Shown here: one piece after another, positions 35,754-48,821 of the stretch
Layout: each line of letters begins with the position of its first letter
Numbering within the stretch: position 1 is the first letter of the stretch
Source of the DNA: Oxytricha trifallax
Taxonomy: Eukaryota; Ciliophora; Spirotrichea; Sporadotrichida; Oxytrichidae
Assembly: GCA_000711775.1 (NCBI GenBank)
Contig: ARYC01001447.1
Coordinates: 1-64,000 of the forward strand
Length of the DNA stretch: 64,000 bases
Reading direction: 5' to 3'
The notes under the pieces: model-generated
What the model was told of the DNA's origin: nothing
Databases searched by the model: none
What the model saw: only the letters and a program-made list of their open reading frames with translations
Made by a program: the position numbers and the translations under genes

Positions 35754-38526
35754 TCAAAATCTCTGTTGAAACTATCTAATGTAAGACTTCTCTACAACTC
35801 GATCTAACAGGGATACTTTATGGTTCAAATCAGAAGATAAGTTTTCCTTGTGTTCATACTCATCTTTGATGTTTAAAGTTTGATCAAGTTGCACAGCTGA
35901 TCTCCTATCCAATTACTTACAGTAATCTTTCAAGTCTTGGATATTAGATTTGGTTTTCCTAATAGTTTTGTCAAGTTGACCTCGTAGATCTTTCTTTACT
36001 GTATCTAAATCTTTTCGACTTAGGTAATTTGGATTGTTCTTGCGATGTTAAAGAATAATTATAATAAACACAAATTTCTTCACACCCATTAGACTTTCGC
36101 TTATAGGTTGGACGTACTACTTTTCATTTTGTTGTAAAGTATTTGAATCCTGATTCCTGCTCTAGATATAGTTAGTGCCGCCTGTTGTTGTCATCCATCG
36201 GTTGCTATCATAGTCATAGTATCTCTAGAACTGAGGAGTAGTAAACTCATTTTTGTTGTTCACTAACTAATTATCGTTGAAGGGTTTGATAATCTGAGAT
36301 TGCTAATCCTAAAAGCCTTAAATTTCTTGATTCACTAAAACCTTTTCTTTCTTGTTGTACTTTTTGTATCGGCGTTTGTAACCTTAAGTTACCAATCGGT
36401 TATAGCTGTTCTTTGGCTTCTTGAATGACTTTTTGATTTGTTAATAGCCACGTTTACACCTTCTTCTGTCTGGTTTAACAATCAAAATAGGTTCATTTCG
36501 ATTTAATCCACTTTAATCACTCTCTCTTTGAATGATTTAATTGCCATTTTCTTAGAAGAGAGTATTGTGATTGATGTTAGCCTGATACATGGGTTAACAT
36601 TATGGCTTCAATTGAATTTCCTCTTCCTCAAACAGCTAGTTTACTTTTAATCCCTCTTAGATCTTGCCAAATTCATTGATAAATACTCTAAGAGGAGCAA
36701 CTTAGTCAAGAGAAACTTTGTCATTGACTTACTTAAATGTATAATCAATCAATATCTAAGATGGTACTGAGTTCTACTAGTTAACAAAATGTGATTGTTG
36801 CTATTCAAAATTTTATGAGATTTATTCCTGTTTAAGAAGTAAAGTATGCTACTAAGCTTATCGATTAGTTGTCTCATTGAAAATGCAATTCAATCGCTCT
36901 CTTTATCTTCTAGTTCTCACTTAGATGCCTTCTTAAAGCTTTCCCTCTTCAAAACTAAAGTTCAAGGTTCTTGGAAACTCTTTTTTTATTTCCTGCTAAA
37001 ATACTTTTATTTTGCTTGAGGTTGGTTGTTTAACCTTGCAAACTTGAGCCTTTGTTTCAGGAGGAACTTTTACAGGCTCTTCTATTTCTGATTCTGTTTC
37101 AGTTTCAGATGAAGAAACATCTCTCAAACAAATTTAAGGATCATTATTAAGAAAGAGTTATTATAAAATATCTCAAATTTTAAACTCTCTTAGAATACCT
37201 TTTTCTGCGAGTGTTATTGATTACTTTAATTATGTGACAAAGCAGGACTCTTTCACTTTTCTAGTTTCTATCTACTTTGAGTAGTTTGACATGACTACCC
37301 TCATTCCTAAGATTTTTCAGAATGTCTGGTTGTCTATACAAATCGCTGTACTCTAAGAAAAGAAATTTGTTAATCAATCAATTATTTATGACTAAAATAG
37401 TTCTTACCAGTAGATAGAGTAACAACATGCATCCTAAGTTGAACATCTTCGTACTTAGCTGATGCTACTAAGTATGTACTGAGTGGATTATTCTTTGGTA
37501 GATCTGTTGTGAAATTCATCTTCTTCCATTTGTATTTCTTGATGTAGTCTTGATTTCTTGGAAAACCAAATTCTCTCAAGTGCCAACCTTTGATGAAATA
37601 GATCTGCCCACCTAATGACAACTTTTAATTTAAAATAAGCGAAATATACCTTTAGGAAAGTCATAGATTTGTGGTGGGTGCATACAGTTTGCAATCAAGT
37701 ACTTGTTAGGTTAAGATTCAATGTAAGCTCGATAGTGCCTAAGTAGAAAAGCATATTCGAAGCCAGAAAGCCAATTCTTCACTCTAAACTTCAGAAAACC
37801 ACTTTTGTCTAGCTTTAAAGCTAAAATGAAAATTGAATCATTTAAAGATTAACTTACCTTGTAATTTTGAAGGAAATATCTTTTAAAAGTGCTAACTTTC
37901 AGCTCAACATACTTCCTAGTTGTTTTGCAAAACATACTAGGTCTTGGCAGTGTATTTTTTGTACTATATTTTATTTATTTGGAGTTGGATAATGATATTA
38001 CCACTTAAATAAAGTTGTCTAAGTCACTTTCTTGTTGGTGAGTTAGTTCTTCATTGCTTTCATCTTCAAAATCTTTTTCTTACTGAATTTTCAGCTTTTC
38101 TTTAGGATATACCAATTAATCTTGGTTTTAAAAATCCTATACAAATCCAAGTCGATTGGCTGAAATTGGCATGAGTCTCTCTAGTAAGATAATTTATTAC
38201 TAATAAACCTATTAAATACCTTGAGACTTTGAAAGTTTGCAAAGATTTTCTTCTTCTTAAACAACTAAATTTTAGTCTGTTTCTTTGTCAGAATTTGAAT
38301 TTTACTCTTACTCACTCATTTCTGAACAATCCGACTCTTACAAAGCCTCTCTCATTGTAGTAGGGATAGTTACTTTAGATGGCCAATTGATAGATGGAGG
38401 AGTGTACATTTATCTTAGCTCATCTATAGGTAGGTTCTAGTAATAGGATGAAGGAAGGGGTTCTTGAAAATGGTGTAAGAAATTTTATGTTTTTTTATTT
38501 GTATCTTAATTGTTTAAGTCTTGCAT
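35754..38526 (-). CDS. Large basic protein of unknown function
   Basis: From ATG 38,526 (MQDLNNQDTNKKTQNFLHHF) to TGA at 35,754. Ordered blocks: an acidic N-terminus (38,225-38,520); a lysine/acidic block leading to YVELKVSTFKRYFLQNYK (37,865-38,140); a globular-looking centre with SGFLKFRVKNWLSGFEYAFL and ANCMHPPQIYDFPK (37,650-37,830), then GGQIYFIKGWHLREFGFPRN and YLVASAKYEDVQLRMHVV (37,400-37,620); DLYRQPDILKNLRNEGSHVK (37,200-37,350); and a Gln/Glu-rich to strongly basic C-terminal half (KRRYKKYNKKEKV; 35,760-37,130). Short AT-rich inserts split the blocks. No family recognised. The central 200 residues look folded and would be the part to search with. Confidence 0.7.
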
Positions 38527-38652
38527 AAGCTTAATTTAAAAAGATTATATTAATTATATCTAAGATTTTTCGGCTATTTATACTCTTATAGCAATGATAA
38601 AAATTATTTAAAAAATATAATAACTTGGTTTAGAATAAATAAAGAATCAAGT

Positions 38653-41148
38653 TCATTCATCTTTGATAGAAATATCAAGTTCTTCTAATTTTTAATCGTA
38701 GTCTTAATTATAAATCTTTCCATATTATTTTTCATAAAAATCCATAAGGCTATCCCAATAGTAAATTACTGTCCATTCTACTCCAGTCCATTTTAATCTC
38801 TCATCATGAAACCAGTCCACAAACATAAAAGCATTGAAGAAACTAAATTGTAAAATTTAATTATTCAATAATTACCTTGTTGTTCCAAAAACCCAAGCTA
38901 AATTTTCTCTTAATGTTTTATATCCATAATTGAACTTTACATGATTATGTGTAATCACATTTGAATTCTATATAGTAATTTCTTATATCACCATTATCAA
39001 ATTTTTAAACAAAATCTACTTACATTTTCACTATTACTCTACAATTACAATCCCTCTTCACTATTATTTTACTTGACTTTAGCCTCAAAATTTTTCTTCC
39101 TGATTTAACTCTCCATTAAATCTTTGAACTCTAAATGAGTGTAGCCTTGCATGGCCACATACATATTCCAAGCAAATAATATCATCAAAAACTTCCCAAT
39201 TAATAAATCCAAGTATTTTATAATAGTGAAGAACAATCCTGAGTCGCTCACTCCCTGATAGAAAGTGTGCTCATCACATATTCTTATAGTTAAAACTGAA
39301 AATAAAGCACCTATCATTCCGAAGAAATTTAATTGTAAAAATATCGCGTGGTTGTGTAGTCCTACGCAGGCATTTGCCCACATGCAATGATGGTCCATCA
39401 TCACTATGCACTATTGTACGAATGGATTGGAATAATTTTCAGTTATTAAATTAATGAATTTCAGTTCATATGATTGTATTCTTATTTTACTAAGTAAAAT
39501 TGATTATATTTTCGTAATAATTGCACACACTGCAATGATGAGTGCGAAGCGGCTTAAATTCCTTGCATTTATGACAACTTAACTAAGTGACTTGCTCAAG
39601 AGTATCATACGATATCATATTCGAAAATCTTTTAGTTTCAGCTAATTCATATGAGAACTTAGTATTAAAAGAATATATATGTAAAATATGACATCCTTTG
39701 CTGAATTTGAAATATTTTATAATTAATATTTAATATAATAACAAGGATTTCATCAAGCTTTGGCAAATCAATATCTCTAGTTAAAACTGTCTAAATGGTT
39801 ATAAACTTTTAATGGATTATACTTTTAAAGTCTTGGGAGTTACTTTAGGTTGCCACCTAACAATCAATTATTTAAATAATAATAAAAATAAATTAAAATA
39901 TTATCATATTTTAAATAAGTGAGCGAAGAAGGAATATGGAACATCTCTAAAAACTTCATGTGCTGATCGAGTGAGGTGCCCGGGACATGGCCTCTCTAGC
40001 AAGCCAACCTACTCTACTGCACAAGACGCAAAGTTAGGTCGGAAATGCCAAGTTCTTCTACTCCAAGGTAGGAGTGAAACTAAAGTGATGAATGGCAATC
40101 CAACAAGATGCACGGAACTGGACCTTCACTAGTAACGATGTTGACAATATAAGCAGCAAGCAAATCATCTAATTCAGATTGCAGTATTGAGACTCGTGAT
40201 GAAGTGGAAGACTTCTTGAACTGATTAAAGCAAGATCTTTCCATCGTAAATATCAATGTTCAATATTCTCACAACCAAATCGTGAAGAACATTTAGAACC
40301 GCCGAATACACTGTCAGTGCACAGTTCTCCAGTCAACCAGCAGACCCTGTAGACTAATGAAACATCTAATACTTAATAACTAAAATTAGATTAAAAAAAG
40401 ATGTATTAAATATAGGTCAGTAATTAATAATGATAAATATATAATGATTAGAAATTTTGATCTCTAGAATTTTAATTTACCTATAGTTACTGACTAAAAT
40501 ATTATTTTTTTATTTATGAATAGTGTACAAGTAATTCACCTTGTACATTAAAAATATTCCAAATATCATGTAAATCTATAAATATAATTATTTTAAGAGT
40601 TATTAAATAAATTGGTTAAGGCTCTTTCATTTAATATAATAGATTGATGAATCAGAAATTGGATTTATATATGAGATATCTGTATCATATCCCTAGATAA
40701 AAATGAGAATTAAAGCTATTTAAATGAATCATAAAGAAATATTAAATTATTATGATATAAATCAATGCCATCTATGAGCCTTGTTAATAAATATAAATCT
40801 AGCCTAACTAACTTTTAATTATTATTTTATGTAATCTATAAACATGATTAAATTAGTAAAATGGTGAATGTCCCTTCTTAAATCAATTAATACTTCATTA
40901 TATTTTTCTACAAATGAACTTACATCAACAATTATGCCAAAATATTCCTAATAGTATTTCCTCATCAATCCCCAATGATGCATAATGAAGAAGTATAAAT
41001 GCATGGCTTGATACAAATAAAATAGTACTACAATTATTGGACCTGCTTTCGCAAGACACTTGTTGCCTCTATCTGATTTGAAGAAGGCATAAAGTGGACC
41101 TAAAATTGCCTTCTTCAGGTTTCCAAATTATTAGTTTAATGTATTCAT
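38653..41148 (-). CDS. DHHC-type palmitoyltransferase
   Basis: From ATG 41,148 (MNTLNQQFGNLKKAILGP) to TGA at 38,653. The N-terminal block (40,870-41,148) has a membrane helix (AGPIIVVLFYLYQAMHLYFF). A block at 39,745-39,865 ends TVLTRDIDLPKLDEIL. The cysteine-rich domain is split: CHKCKEFKPLRTHHCSVC (39,527-39,590), then after an AT-rich insert MMDHHCMWANACVGLHNH (39,350-39,404), which carries the catalytic DHHC. Two more membrane helices follow (FLQLNFFGMIGALFSVLTI and LLIGKFLMILFAWNMYVAM). The C-terminal region has NYGYKTLRENLAWVFGT, matching the conserved PaCCT-like Asn...VFG motif. The enzyme transfers palmitate to protein cysteines at internal membranes or the plasma membrane. A GC-rich open island (39,950-40,345) lies inside the gene and does not read as part of it. 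Confidence 0.9.
39950..40345 (-). other. GC-rich open island nested in the DHHC gene
   Basis: About 400 bp of clearly higher GC than anything within several kilobases, bounded by very AT-rich DNA. On the minus strand two overlapping open stretches read as good protein: ALTVYSAVLNVLHDLVVRIL (40,180-40,315) and, from an ATG at 40,244, SRVSILQSELDDLLAAYIVN through GHVPGTSLDQH to about 39,900. The patterns VYxAVLxxL and ELDDLLxxxxxxxxxEGPVP are faintly histone-H2A-like, but the match is too weak to name. It does not fit a DHHC enzyme. It could be a nested or scrambled coding block of another gene, or a germline-limited gene. Confidence 0.45.
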
Positions 41149-41712
41149 TTTATTAAATCTTATAATTATAATAATAATAATAAATAATTTAAATTTACAT
41201 TTATTTGAATAGTATGATTTTGTAATAAAATATCACTTTTTGTAACAATATTATTGTGAATATGTAATTTACTTATTTAATATAGAAAATAAATAAAGAT
41301 TAAGCTGAGTTAATTTATTATTGAGTTTCTCTAATATAATAATATAATAGGAAAATATATTTATTTGGGGGAAAAAATCGTTGTATATTGATTGAATTTT
41401 GTTATATAAATTTATGTATCTTATAAAAAAATATCTACTAGCAATTTATAAAATTATAAATGTTAATATATTAAGTTAAAGAAATTAAAATAAATATGAT
41501 TGTAGAATAAATAAAATCTCAAAAGCTTTGTTTTCTCAATAAGACTCATATTAAGTTTTATTCAAAAAGATTTATGAGTATTTTTATTGAAAAATTATAT
41601 ATATTATAAAAATTTATATTTATTTCATTCTCATTTGATAATATTTAATCTTCCCTCAATACTATAAAAGTATTAATTCCTTTTATATAAACACCAGTGT
41701 GTATAATTAAAA
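41149..41712. other. AT-rich intergenic DNA
   Basis: Separates the divergent DHHC gene (minus) and first transporter gene (plus); would contain both promoters. No specific motif seen. Confidence 0.4.
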
Positions 41713-43760
41713 ATGACTAAACTAGAAGGTATAAACTAACATGATTAAAAACACCCATAAAATAATCAGCAATACAATAAACTAAAAGATTAATCAATAA
41801 TAAGTGGCAATACTTATAATATTGAAGAAAGTACTACTAAGTTTGACAATGATTTAGAGTAAAGCGTGGATTCGGGACCAAATAATAATCATGATTAGAT
41901 AAGTTAAAATAATCTAGAATCTACATAAATAAGTGATATGAATGAGATTACTAAAAATATTATTGAATAATAATTTTTTTCATATATCAATTTGGTAAAT
42001 CATTCATATAAAATTAATTTAAAACATGTACAAATAGAGATATAAAAATATATAAATACTTAATATTTTTAATAAAAACATTAAATTTTAAATTTAATAA
42101 TAGGAATGGATAAAATAGAAATAAAGCCATATAGAACGATAAAGAATATATTTCAGTAGATTTAGAAGAAACTAAATAATCAAAGAAACATGATAAAAAT
42201 AATTTGGGAAATTTAGATAGTGAAGATAATTAGATAAAACTTATTAGTAATGAGAAACTGAATTGCTTCGAAAGAGCTATGCTCAGTTTTTAATATATCA
42301 AGTATTTTAATAAATATCTTATAAATCCCTTGTAACTTATATATGGCAAATACATCATATAAAACTATAATTTTTAATAGTTTTGACAACTTCAAACTTA
42401 AATTTGCGAATATCCTAGGCTTGCTCTTTATGATAATGGGTTGCTTATTGTTAATCATAGTGATGTTAATGTTCAAGCACATATGTTCCCAAAACCCTCA
42501 ATTCACGTTAGTTGAGCTACTTCTTGTAAGAGCAATATTCCAGTTTGGAATTCACGCTATTTAATACAAACTATTTAAACTGCATGAATATGTGGGATAA
42601 ATCACTAGACATTAGTGGAAATTAATGGTTTGGAGGAGTGGACTCTCACTGGTAAGCATGTGCACTTATTGGTACTCTATTTAGTATTTGTATATGGGGC
42701 TAGTTAGCGTTATCTAGTTCCTCACCCCTTTCATTACTCTGCTAAACTTAATAATTTTATATTTATATATACAATCTTGTATTTAAGAAATGCAAATCAT
42801 TTTTAAGAAACCCTTAACAAATTCCTAATTATTAGCAATTTTTCATTCATTTCTTATAAGTTTACTAGGATTTATAATTCTTAAGGAAACTTTAAAACGA
42901 TTTGAAATATTAAACATGTTTCTTGGGTTTGCCGGCGTGTTAATTATAGTATATTCACAAGAATCAAATTAATAGAAAAACTAGGGAAATCTTCTTGATA
43001 TATATTAATTTTACAGATTTATTTTATAATAAATGACAATAAAATCCACATTTTAAGATATAAGCAGATTTTAATTTTGGAGTTCTATTGTAAGCAATAT
43101 TATCAGTACACTTTTCATCTCAATTATATATGTGCTGATTAGACAACTGAAAAGTATTTAATAAACTATATTGGTATATTTCATTTTATAATTTGAATAT
43201 TTAAATATAAAGCAATTAAATTATTAGCATTCATTATGTTATCATAAATGGAGTATATGCTATTATTTTACTTACCTTTTCGCTTATCTTATATAATTTT
43301 ACTATTATTTAAAGAATATTATATTTTTTGATTGATCTATATATTTTCTTAAAAATCTTAATGCTAACTGTGAGAAAGTGGGGATAGGGTGAAATTGAGT
43401 ATAATTTCACAGCATTTTAGTATGCTTAACTGTGTTTACTAGGTTTAATGACCACAATATCAAATTCATGCTTTATTTTGGCTTTTTAATTAGATAAAGC
43501 TGGCAGAGCAGCTGCAATAGGATTTATTGAGATTATATTCGGATATGTTGGTGATATTAATATAAAATAAATTTTCAAATACATCATAAAGAATAATTAA
43601 TTAAAACAGATTTAAACAAATTTATTTAATTTTCTATTTTTATAGAGATATCATATTCTTTAGCTATTCGCTAGTGGCTCTGGAAGCTTTTGGAGCTTTT
43701 ATCATTATATTATGTTCAGTGATATAAATCCTACTAAAATACTACAAATATTCAGAATGA
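41713..43760 (+). CDS. EamA/DMT-type membrane transporter, tandem copy 1
   Basis: From ATG 41,713 (MTKLEGINQHDQKHPQNN) to TGA at 43,758-43,760. A long, polar, Asn/Gln-rich cytosolic N-terminus precedes the membrane domain. Helix-containing blocks: ANILGLLFMIMGCLLLIIVM and ELLLVRAIFQFGIHAIQ (42,340-42,560), WRSGLSLVSMCTYWYSIQYL (42,630-42,700), FLISLLGFIILKETLKRFEI then NMFLGFAGVLIIVYSQ (42,850-42,965), FQLDKAGRAAAIGFIEII (43,470-43,555) and ALEAFGAFIIILCSVIQILL (43,660-43,760). The repeated five-helix plan with 'LxxKExL...GVLLI' fits the drug/metabolite transporter (EamA, SLC35G-like) superfamily. Substrate unknown. Blocks are separated by AT-rich inserts. Confidence 0.8.
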
Positions 43761-44011
43761 CATGATTATATAATCAATGACTCATTCAAATCACATAAAT
43801 CAAAATACTACTAAAGTATATAATTAAAACAATATTATTAAATAATACTACTTAGTTGATTCTATCAAAATAAAAACAAGAATTAACTTTTAATCATTTA
43901 AATCAGTAATTTTAACTCTTTATATATATATACCATTAGCTATTTATATGAATAATTAAATATGATTGATAAAATATAATAAATTAAATAATTGTAATAA
44001 TTAAATATAAG

Positions 44012-46350
44012 ATGTTTAAAGAATTAAAGGAAAGTAAATAAAAGCTCTATAATGGAACCATTGATGAAATATTTATATTTAATGTATATATTTTTATTAT
44101 TATTTATGTTTTACATATGAAACTGACATTTCAAATGTTAATTAATAGAAGTAAAAGAATATTGATAATATACATATTAAATCTTTTGTTTTTTTATTAT
44201 TTAGAATTTTAATATATTTATTATCTCAAAATAATGACAAGAAAGAAATAAATTATCAAAACCAAACAGAAAAATATTCTTCAAATTCAACCAGTCCTAC
44301 TGAATAATATGAAAATAGATATTCCCATGACATGGGTAACATATATAATAGAGAAATATCTAACCAAGAATCATATAATTAACAAACTTTACTTGTTAAA
44401 ATATAAAATAATAACACAAGTCTAGTAGACAGTGAGGAATTATATAATAAACAGAGCTTTAAACAGAAATTAATTATTAAAATAAGACCATTGATTGGAA
44501 TGATAATCAGTATAATTGGAAATATTCATATTATTATATTTTCACTATATTATTGTAGAAATACATTTGAATTTGGAAAATTAAATATAATTAAATTAAT
44601 AATAAATCAAAATCGTGGCAGTTGAAGTTGGCCAATTTAATGATCTAGGGCTCATTCGATAGGGAATTCAAAATTAGCTGGACTTTACTATTGGCGGTAC
44701 TATTTTATCGCATCCCCACAGCGAGATAACTTTACTTTAATGTGAGGGCATAATTTAATGAATTTAGATAAGTTTAATTAAAGTGAAGTTATCTCGCTGT
44801 GGGATGCGATAAAATAGTACCGCCAATAGTAAAGTCCAGCTAATTTTGAATTCTCTATCGAATGAGCCCTAGATCGTTCAAATTGGCCAACTTCCACTGC
44901 CACGATTTTGATTTATTATTAATTTAATTATATTTAATTTTCCAAATTCAAATGTATTTCTACAATATGATAGGCTTAAATAAAATCTTTTAATTATAAT
45001 AAATTGTAATATAATTAAATATGATTAAATATTTTGATGGTGGTCTGCATGATTTTATTCCGTTAAATATAAATCAGAGATCCAAATTTTACTTCAATTG
45101 AATTAATGGTTGTGAGAGGATATTCTCAAATGTTTTTGCAATACATATAATTCAAATTACTAGGAGCCTCAATTTAGGATTTGTCGAAATTTGAGGTTAA
45201 ATTAATATTTTTCAGGTCGTTTTTAAGCTTTTGTAATATGAATATTTATTGGTATGCCATATAGTATGCTAATTTCATGATTATAATATATCATAATTAA
45301 ATAAAAATTTTTAATTAAGATAAAATATAGTACCTTCCCCTTGGAATTACCTCTACAATTTATTTTATGTCTCCATTTGTAACTCTAATCCTGGGATTCC
45401 TAATTTTAAAAGAAAAAATGAAATATTTTGAAATACTAAACATGATTATTAGTTTCACAGGTGTGCTTTTGATTGTGTATTCTCAAAAGATTTAAAGAGA
45501 AGGTAGTCATAATAAGATTTTAGATTTACCAGAAAATGATGAATTTATTAGAGATAGCTCAACTAGTCAAATTAGTGCGGATAGTGTGGTCTCGGATGTG
45601 CAGTATTGGTTTTCTATAGTTTTAATGATAATAAAACCCCTTCATATATGATTATAAAAATTAATGGACTATTTTTTCAAATTAAATCATTTCTTAATAC
45701 ATTTTAGAATTAAGCCAATGAATTATCCTTATAAGACTCATCAATTTCCTTCATTGATTAATTTCTGTAACTCTAAATTAAGATATCAAACATAAACTAA
45801 CTTATTACATAGTATTTAAATCCTTAATTTATTGTATTTAGTTTTATCAGCTTGCATAAATGGTTCCCTTTACATAGTATTGAGAAAATTAAAACATGTG
45901 CATTTTTCTATAGTAAATGGCCACCTTAGTGTCGTACTTTCTGTAACTTCCTCTATAATGTGGTATTTCTTTAGATATATGCCAAGTTTAAACACAGAGG
46001 ACTATAATAACGTAGAAGAGAGAAATTCTAATGATTCATAAACTGGATTGAACTATGTAATGGATGTGTAACAAATATATTTGATTGTGTTACTAGCTCT
46101 TGCTACAAATTTTGGAAATTAATGCCCAATTATAGCTGTAAAGTATGATAAAGCCAGTAGGGTATCACAAAATAAATTATTGTATAAATTTATATCCTCC
46201 CTGAACTTCTTGCAAATATTCTTTGCATACATGGGAGACATCGTAATGTTTGGATATTCAATTAGACTTCTAGAATTATCAGGGGCTTTGATAATAATTG
46301 TATGTTCAACTATCGCAATGATCCTCAAATACATGAATTGTGTAGATTGA
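44012..46350 (+). CDS. EamA/DMT-type transporter, tandem copy 2 (palindrome inside)
   Basis: From ATG 44,012 (MFKELKESKQKLYNGT) to TGA at 46,348-46,350. Polar N-terminus, then first helix IRPLIGMIISIIGNIHIIIF (44,490-44,560). The coding block then runs into a 418-bp palindrome (44,551-44,968). Later blocks are SIELMVVRGYSQMFLQYI and FLSFCNMNIYWYAIQY (45,090-45,255), TIYFMSPFVTLILGFLI then EKMKYFEILNMIISFTGVLL (45,355-45,490), INGSLYIVLRKLKHVHFSIV (45,850-45,920), LVLLALATNFGNQ (46,085-46,125) and GYSIRLLELSGALIIIVC-type end (46,250-46,350). It shares most residues with copy 3. The palindrome duplicates about ten codons of the block it borders, so correct processing would need its removal. Confidence 0.78.
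44551..44968. repeat. Large near-perfect palindrome (inverted duplication)
   Basis: Left arm 44,551-44,741 and right arm 44,778-44,968, about 191 bp each, with a 36-bp spacer and only about five or six differences. The outer part of each arm is AT-rich and contains coding sequence of the transporter (ATTGTAGAAATACATTTG). The inner part is GC-richer (GGCGGTACTATTTTATCGCA; CAGCGAGATAAC). It would form a very stable hairpin in DNA or RNA. Confidence 0.93.
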
Positions 46351-46519
46351 TCAAATATTTAATTAATGTTTACAAATTTATAAGCTTATGGCTTTTTATA
46401 TTTAAGTATAATTTAGGATATTTATTTTAAATATCAGATTATTATTTTGGTAAATTTGGTTGATTAATCAAACATTCTTTAAATTATTTATAGAAAATAA
46501 TTAATTATTAAAGTTTAAA

Positions 46520-48614
46520 ATGTATAAAGAATTAGAGGAAGCTGATTAGAAGCAGGATAATACTAATTTCCACGAAATTTTTTATGTGTATATATTATTA
46601 TATATTTGAATAAATTATATTGTATAAATTGATCTTGAAGATGCAGAAAAAAAATAGTAATAAATTGATATTGTTACATAAAATATCATTCTATAAAAAT
46701 TAATGTTATTTTATAATATTTATTTTTTTATTAGAATAATATTCATCATCCTTAAAATAAGTAAAGTCACTCAGATTTATGCTCTACAACTTCATCAAGC
46801 CCTAATGAATAATAATACGACATTAATAATAACATGAATAATTAATTTACTACAGAAATAATTAATCCTGAAGCATTAACCTAACTTAACAAGATTTTTT
46901 GTTAATTCTTTTTGATTTATAATTAAATTTACATTTATAGTTTCATTCTTAAGTAAATAACTTTTAAATTTTTCACATGTTTATTTATTATTTTTTCTTA
47001 TATAATGGGGAGATTTCAATAAAGCTTAATATGCAAAAATTAAATATTCTAGAGTGTAAATCAACATAAAATAAAATTTAATTATACTTTTCTTTTTTTA
47101 ATGAAATATATGTTTTTTCATCTAATTCTATAATTTATATATTGATTCAATCATTATTCCTTGATAATTATATCAAGTAATTATAATCTAGATTTTAACT
47201 ATTTTTTGAAAATATATTTGTTTAACTAAGTTGTATAATTAATTTCTTGGCTTTTTCATAAATAGAATTAACTATATAGTATTTATTAATATACTCAAAT
47301 AAAATATAAGATTGAATAAAATCTTCAAATTTAAGAATAAAATTAACAAATTATGAATAGCACAAGACTAGGAGAAGATGGAGATTTATAAATTAAACGC
47401 AGTTTCAAAGAGAAAATGTAAAAAAGACTAAGACCTATGATTGGTATGATTATTAGTATTATTGGCAGCATTTTAATCTAATTAATTAAAAAAACTAATT
47501 ATATTTAATGGAAATAAGATAGTCTAAATAATTTATTTTGATGGTTGCTTGTATGGTTTTATTCCGCCAAATTCAAATGAGGGATTCAAATTTCACATAA
47601 ATTGAACTTTTGGTAGTAAGAGGGTTTTCTCAAATGCTTCTATAATTTATATAATTCAAATTACTGGGTGCCTCAATTCAAGATCTGACAAAACTGCAAG
47701 TTAAATTGATATTTTTGAGATCATTTTTAAGTTTCTGTAATATGAATATTTACTGGTATGCCATATAGTATCTTTAAAACTATTTATTAATATCTGATAA
47801 CATTCATTATATAATTATCTACCACTTGGCATAACATCAACGATTTATTTTATGTCTCCATTTATTACTCTAGTCTTGGGATTCCTGATTTTAAATGAAA
47901 AATTGAAATATTTCGAAATAATTAACATGCTTCTGAGTTTTACAGGTGTGCTTTTAATTGTATTTTCACAAAGAATTTACAAAGATGATAGTTCAAATAA
48001 TAACGAAACATTTGATATTCCGGAAAATGACGAGATTATAAGTGAAAGTTCCTAGAATAAATTAAATTCAAATGTTGATGTGACCTATGAATAATATTGG
48101 TTGTGTTTTGGATTACAAATCATATCAGCTTGTATAAATGGCTCACTTTATATAGTTTTAAGGAAATTGAAAAGTGTGCATTTTACTATAGTGAATGGAC
48201 ATTATAGCATCGTACTCTCTATTGCTTCAACTATTATGTGGTATTACTTTAGATACAGACCTAATTTACATTAAGATTCAAAAGAATTTAATAACTCAGG
48301 AGAAACAGGATAGAACTATGTAATGGATGTGTAACAAATATTTTTGATTGTACTATTAGCACTTGCTACGAATTTTGGAAATTAATGTCCAATTATAGCT
48401 GTAAAGTATGATAAAGCCAGTAGGGTATAATTATAAAAATATTTATTATAAATTGATATCCTCCCTGAACTTTTTACAAATATTCTTTGCATACATGGGA
48501 GACATCGTAATGTTTGGATATTCAATCAGACTCCTAGAGTTTTCAGGGGCATTAATAATAATTGTATGTTCAACTATTGCAATGATTCTCAAATACATGA
48601 ATTATGTAGATTGA
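46520..48614 (+). CDS. EamA/DMT-type transporter, tandem copy 3
   Basis: From ATG 46,520 (MYKELEEADQKQDNTN) to TGA at 48,612-48,614. First helix RLRPMIGMIISIIGSILI (47,425-47,480); IELLVVRGFSQML-type block and SFCNMNIYWYAIQ (47,590-47,770); TIYFMSPFITLVLGFLILNE and FEIINMLLSFTGVLLIVFSQ (47,840-47,975); an acidic loop; ISACINGSLYIVLRKLKSVH (48,120-48,180); LIVLLALATNFGNQ (48,340-48,385); and MGDIVMFGYSIRLLEFSGAL to the C-terminus MNYVD (48,495-48,614). Nearly the same blocks and insert positions as copy 2 show recent tandem duplication. Ten-helix EamA carriers export or exchange small metabolites; the substrate is unknown. Confidence 0.82.
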
Positions 48615-48821
48615 GGAGAACTTTACTATTTGACTATGTCTAACTTTCAAGAATTAGAATATAAATTATAAAACTTATTATTTAAGATTCAAGAAAGTTA
48701 AAGTAGCTTTCAATTTTTTCCAATTTTTTTTTCTGATAATTTTCTAATAAGCTTATGATTTATACACTATCTAATTGTCTTATTGAATTGTAGAAATAAT
48801 TAATATATTTATTAACAAATA

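Noticed and set aside
40100-40315. Histone H2A-like reading on the minus strand
   Set aside because: Only scattered residues fit (VYxA, VL, ELxxLL, GxVP); the core AGNAxxD and RHxxLAI motifs are missing.
42213-42482. Minus-strand ORF of 89 residues
   Set aside because: Antisense of transporter copy 1, whose helix blocks are conserved in three paralogues.
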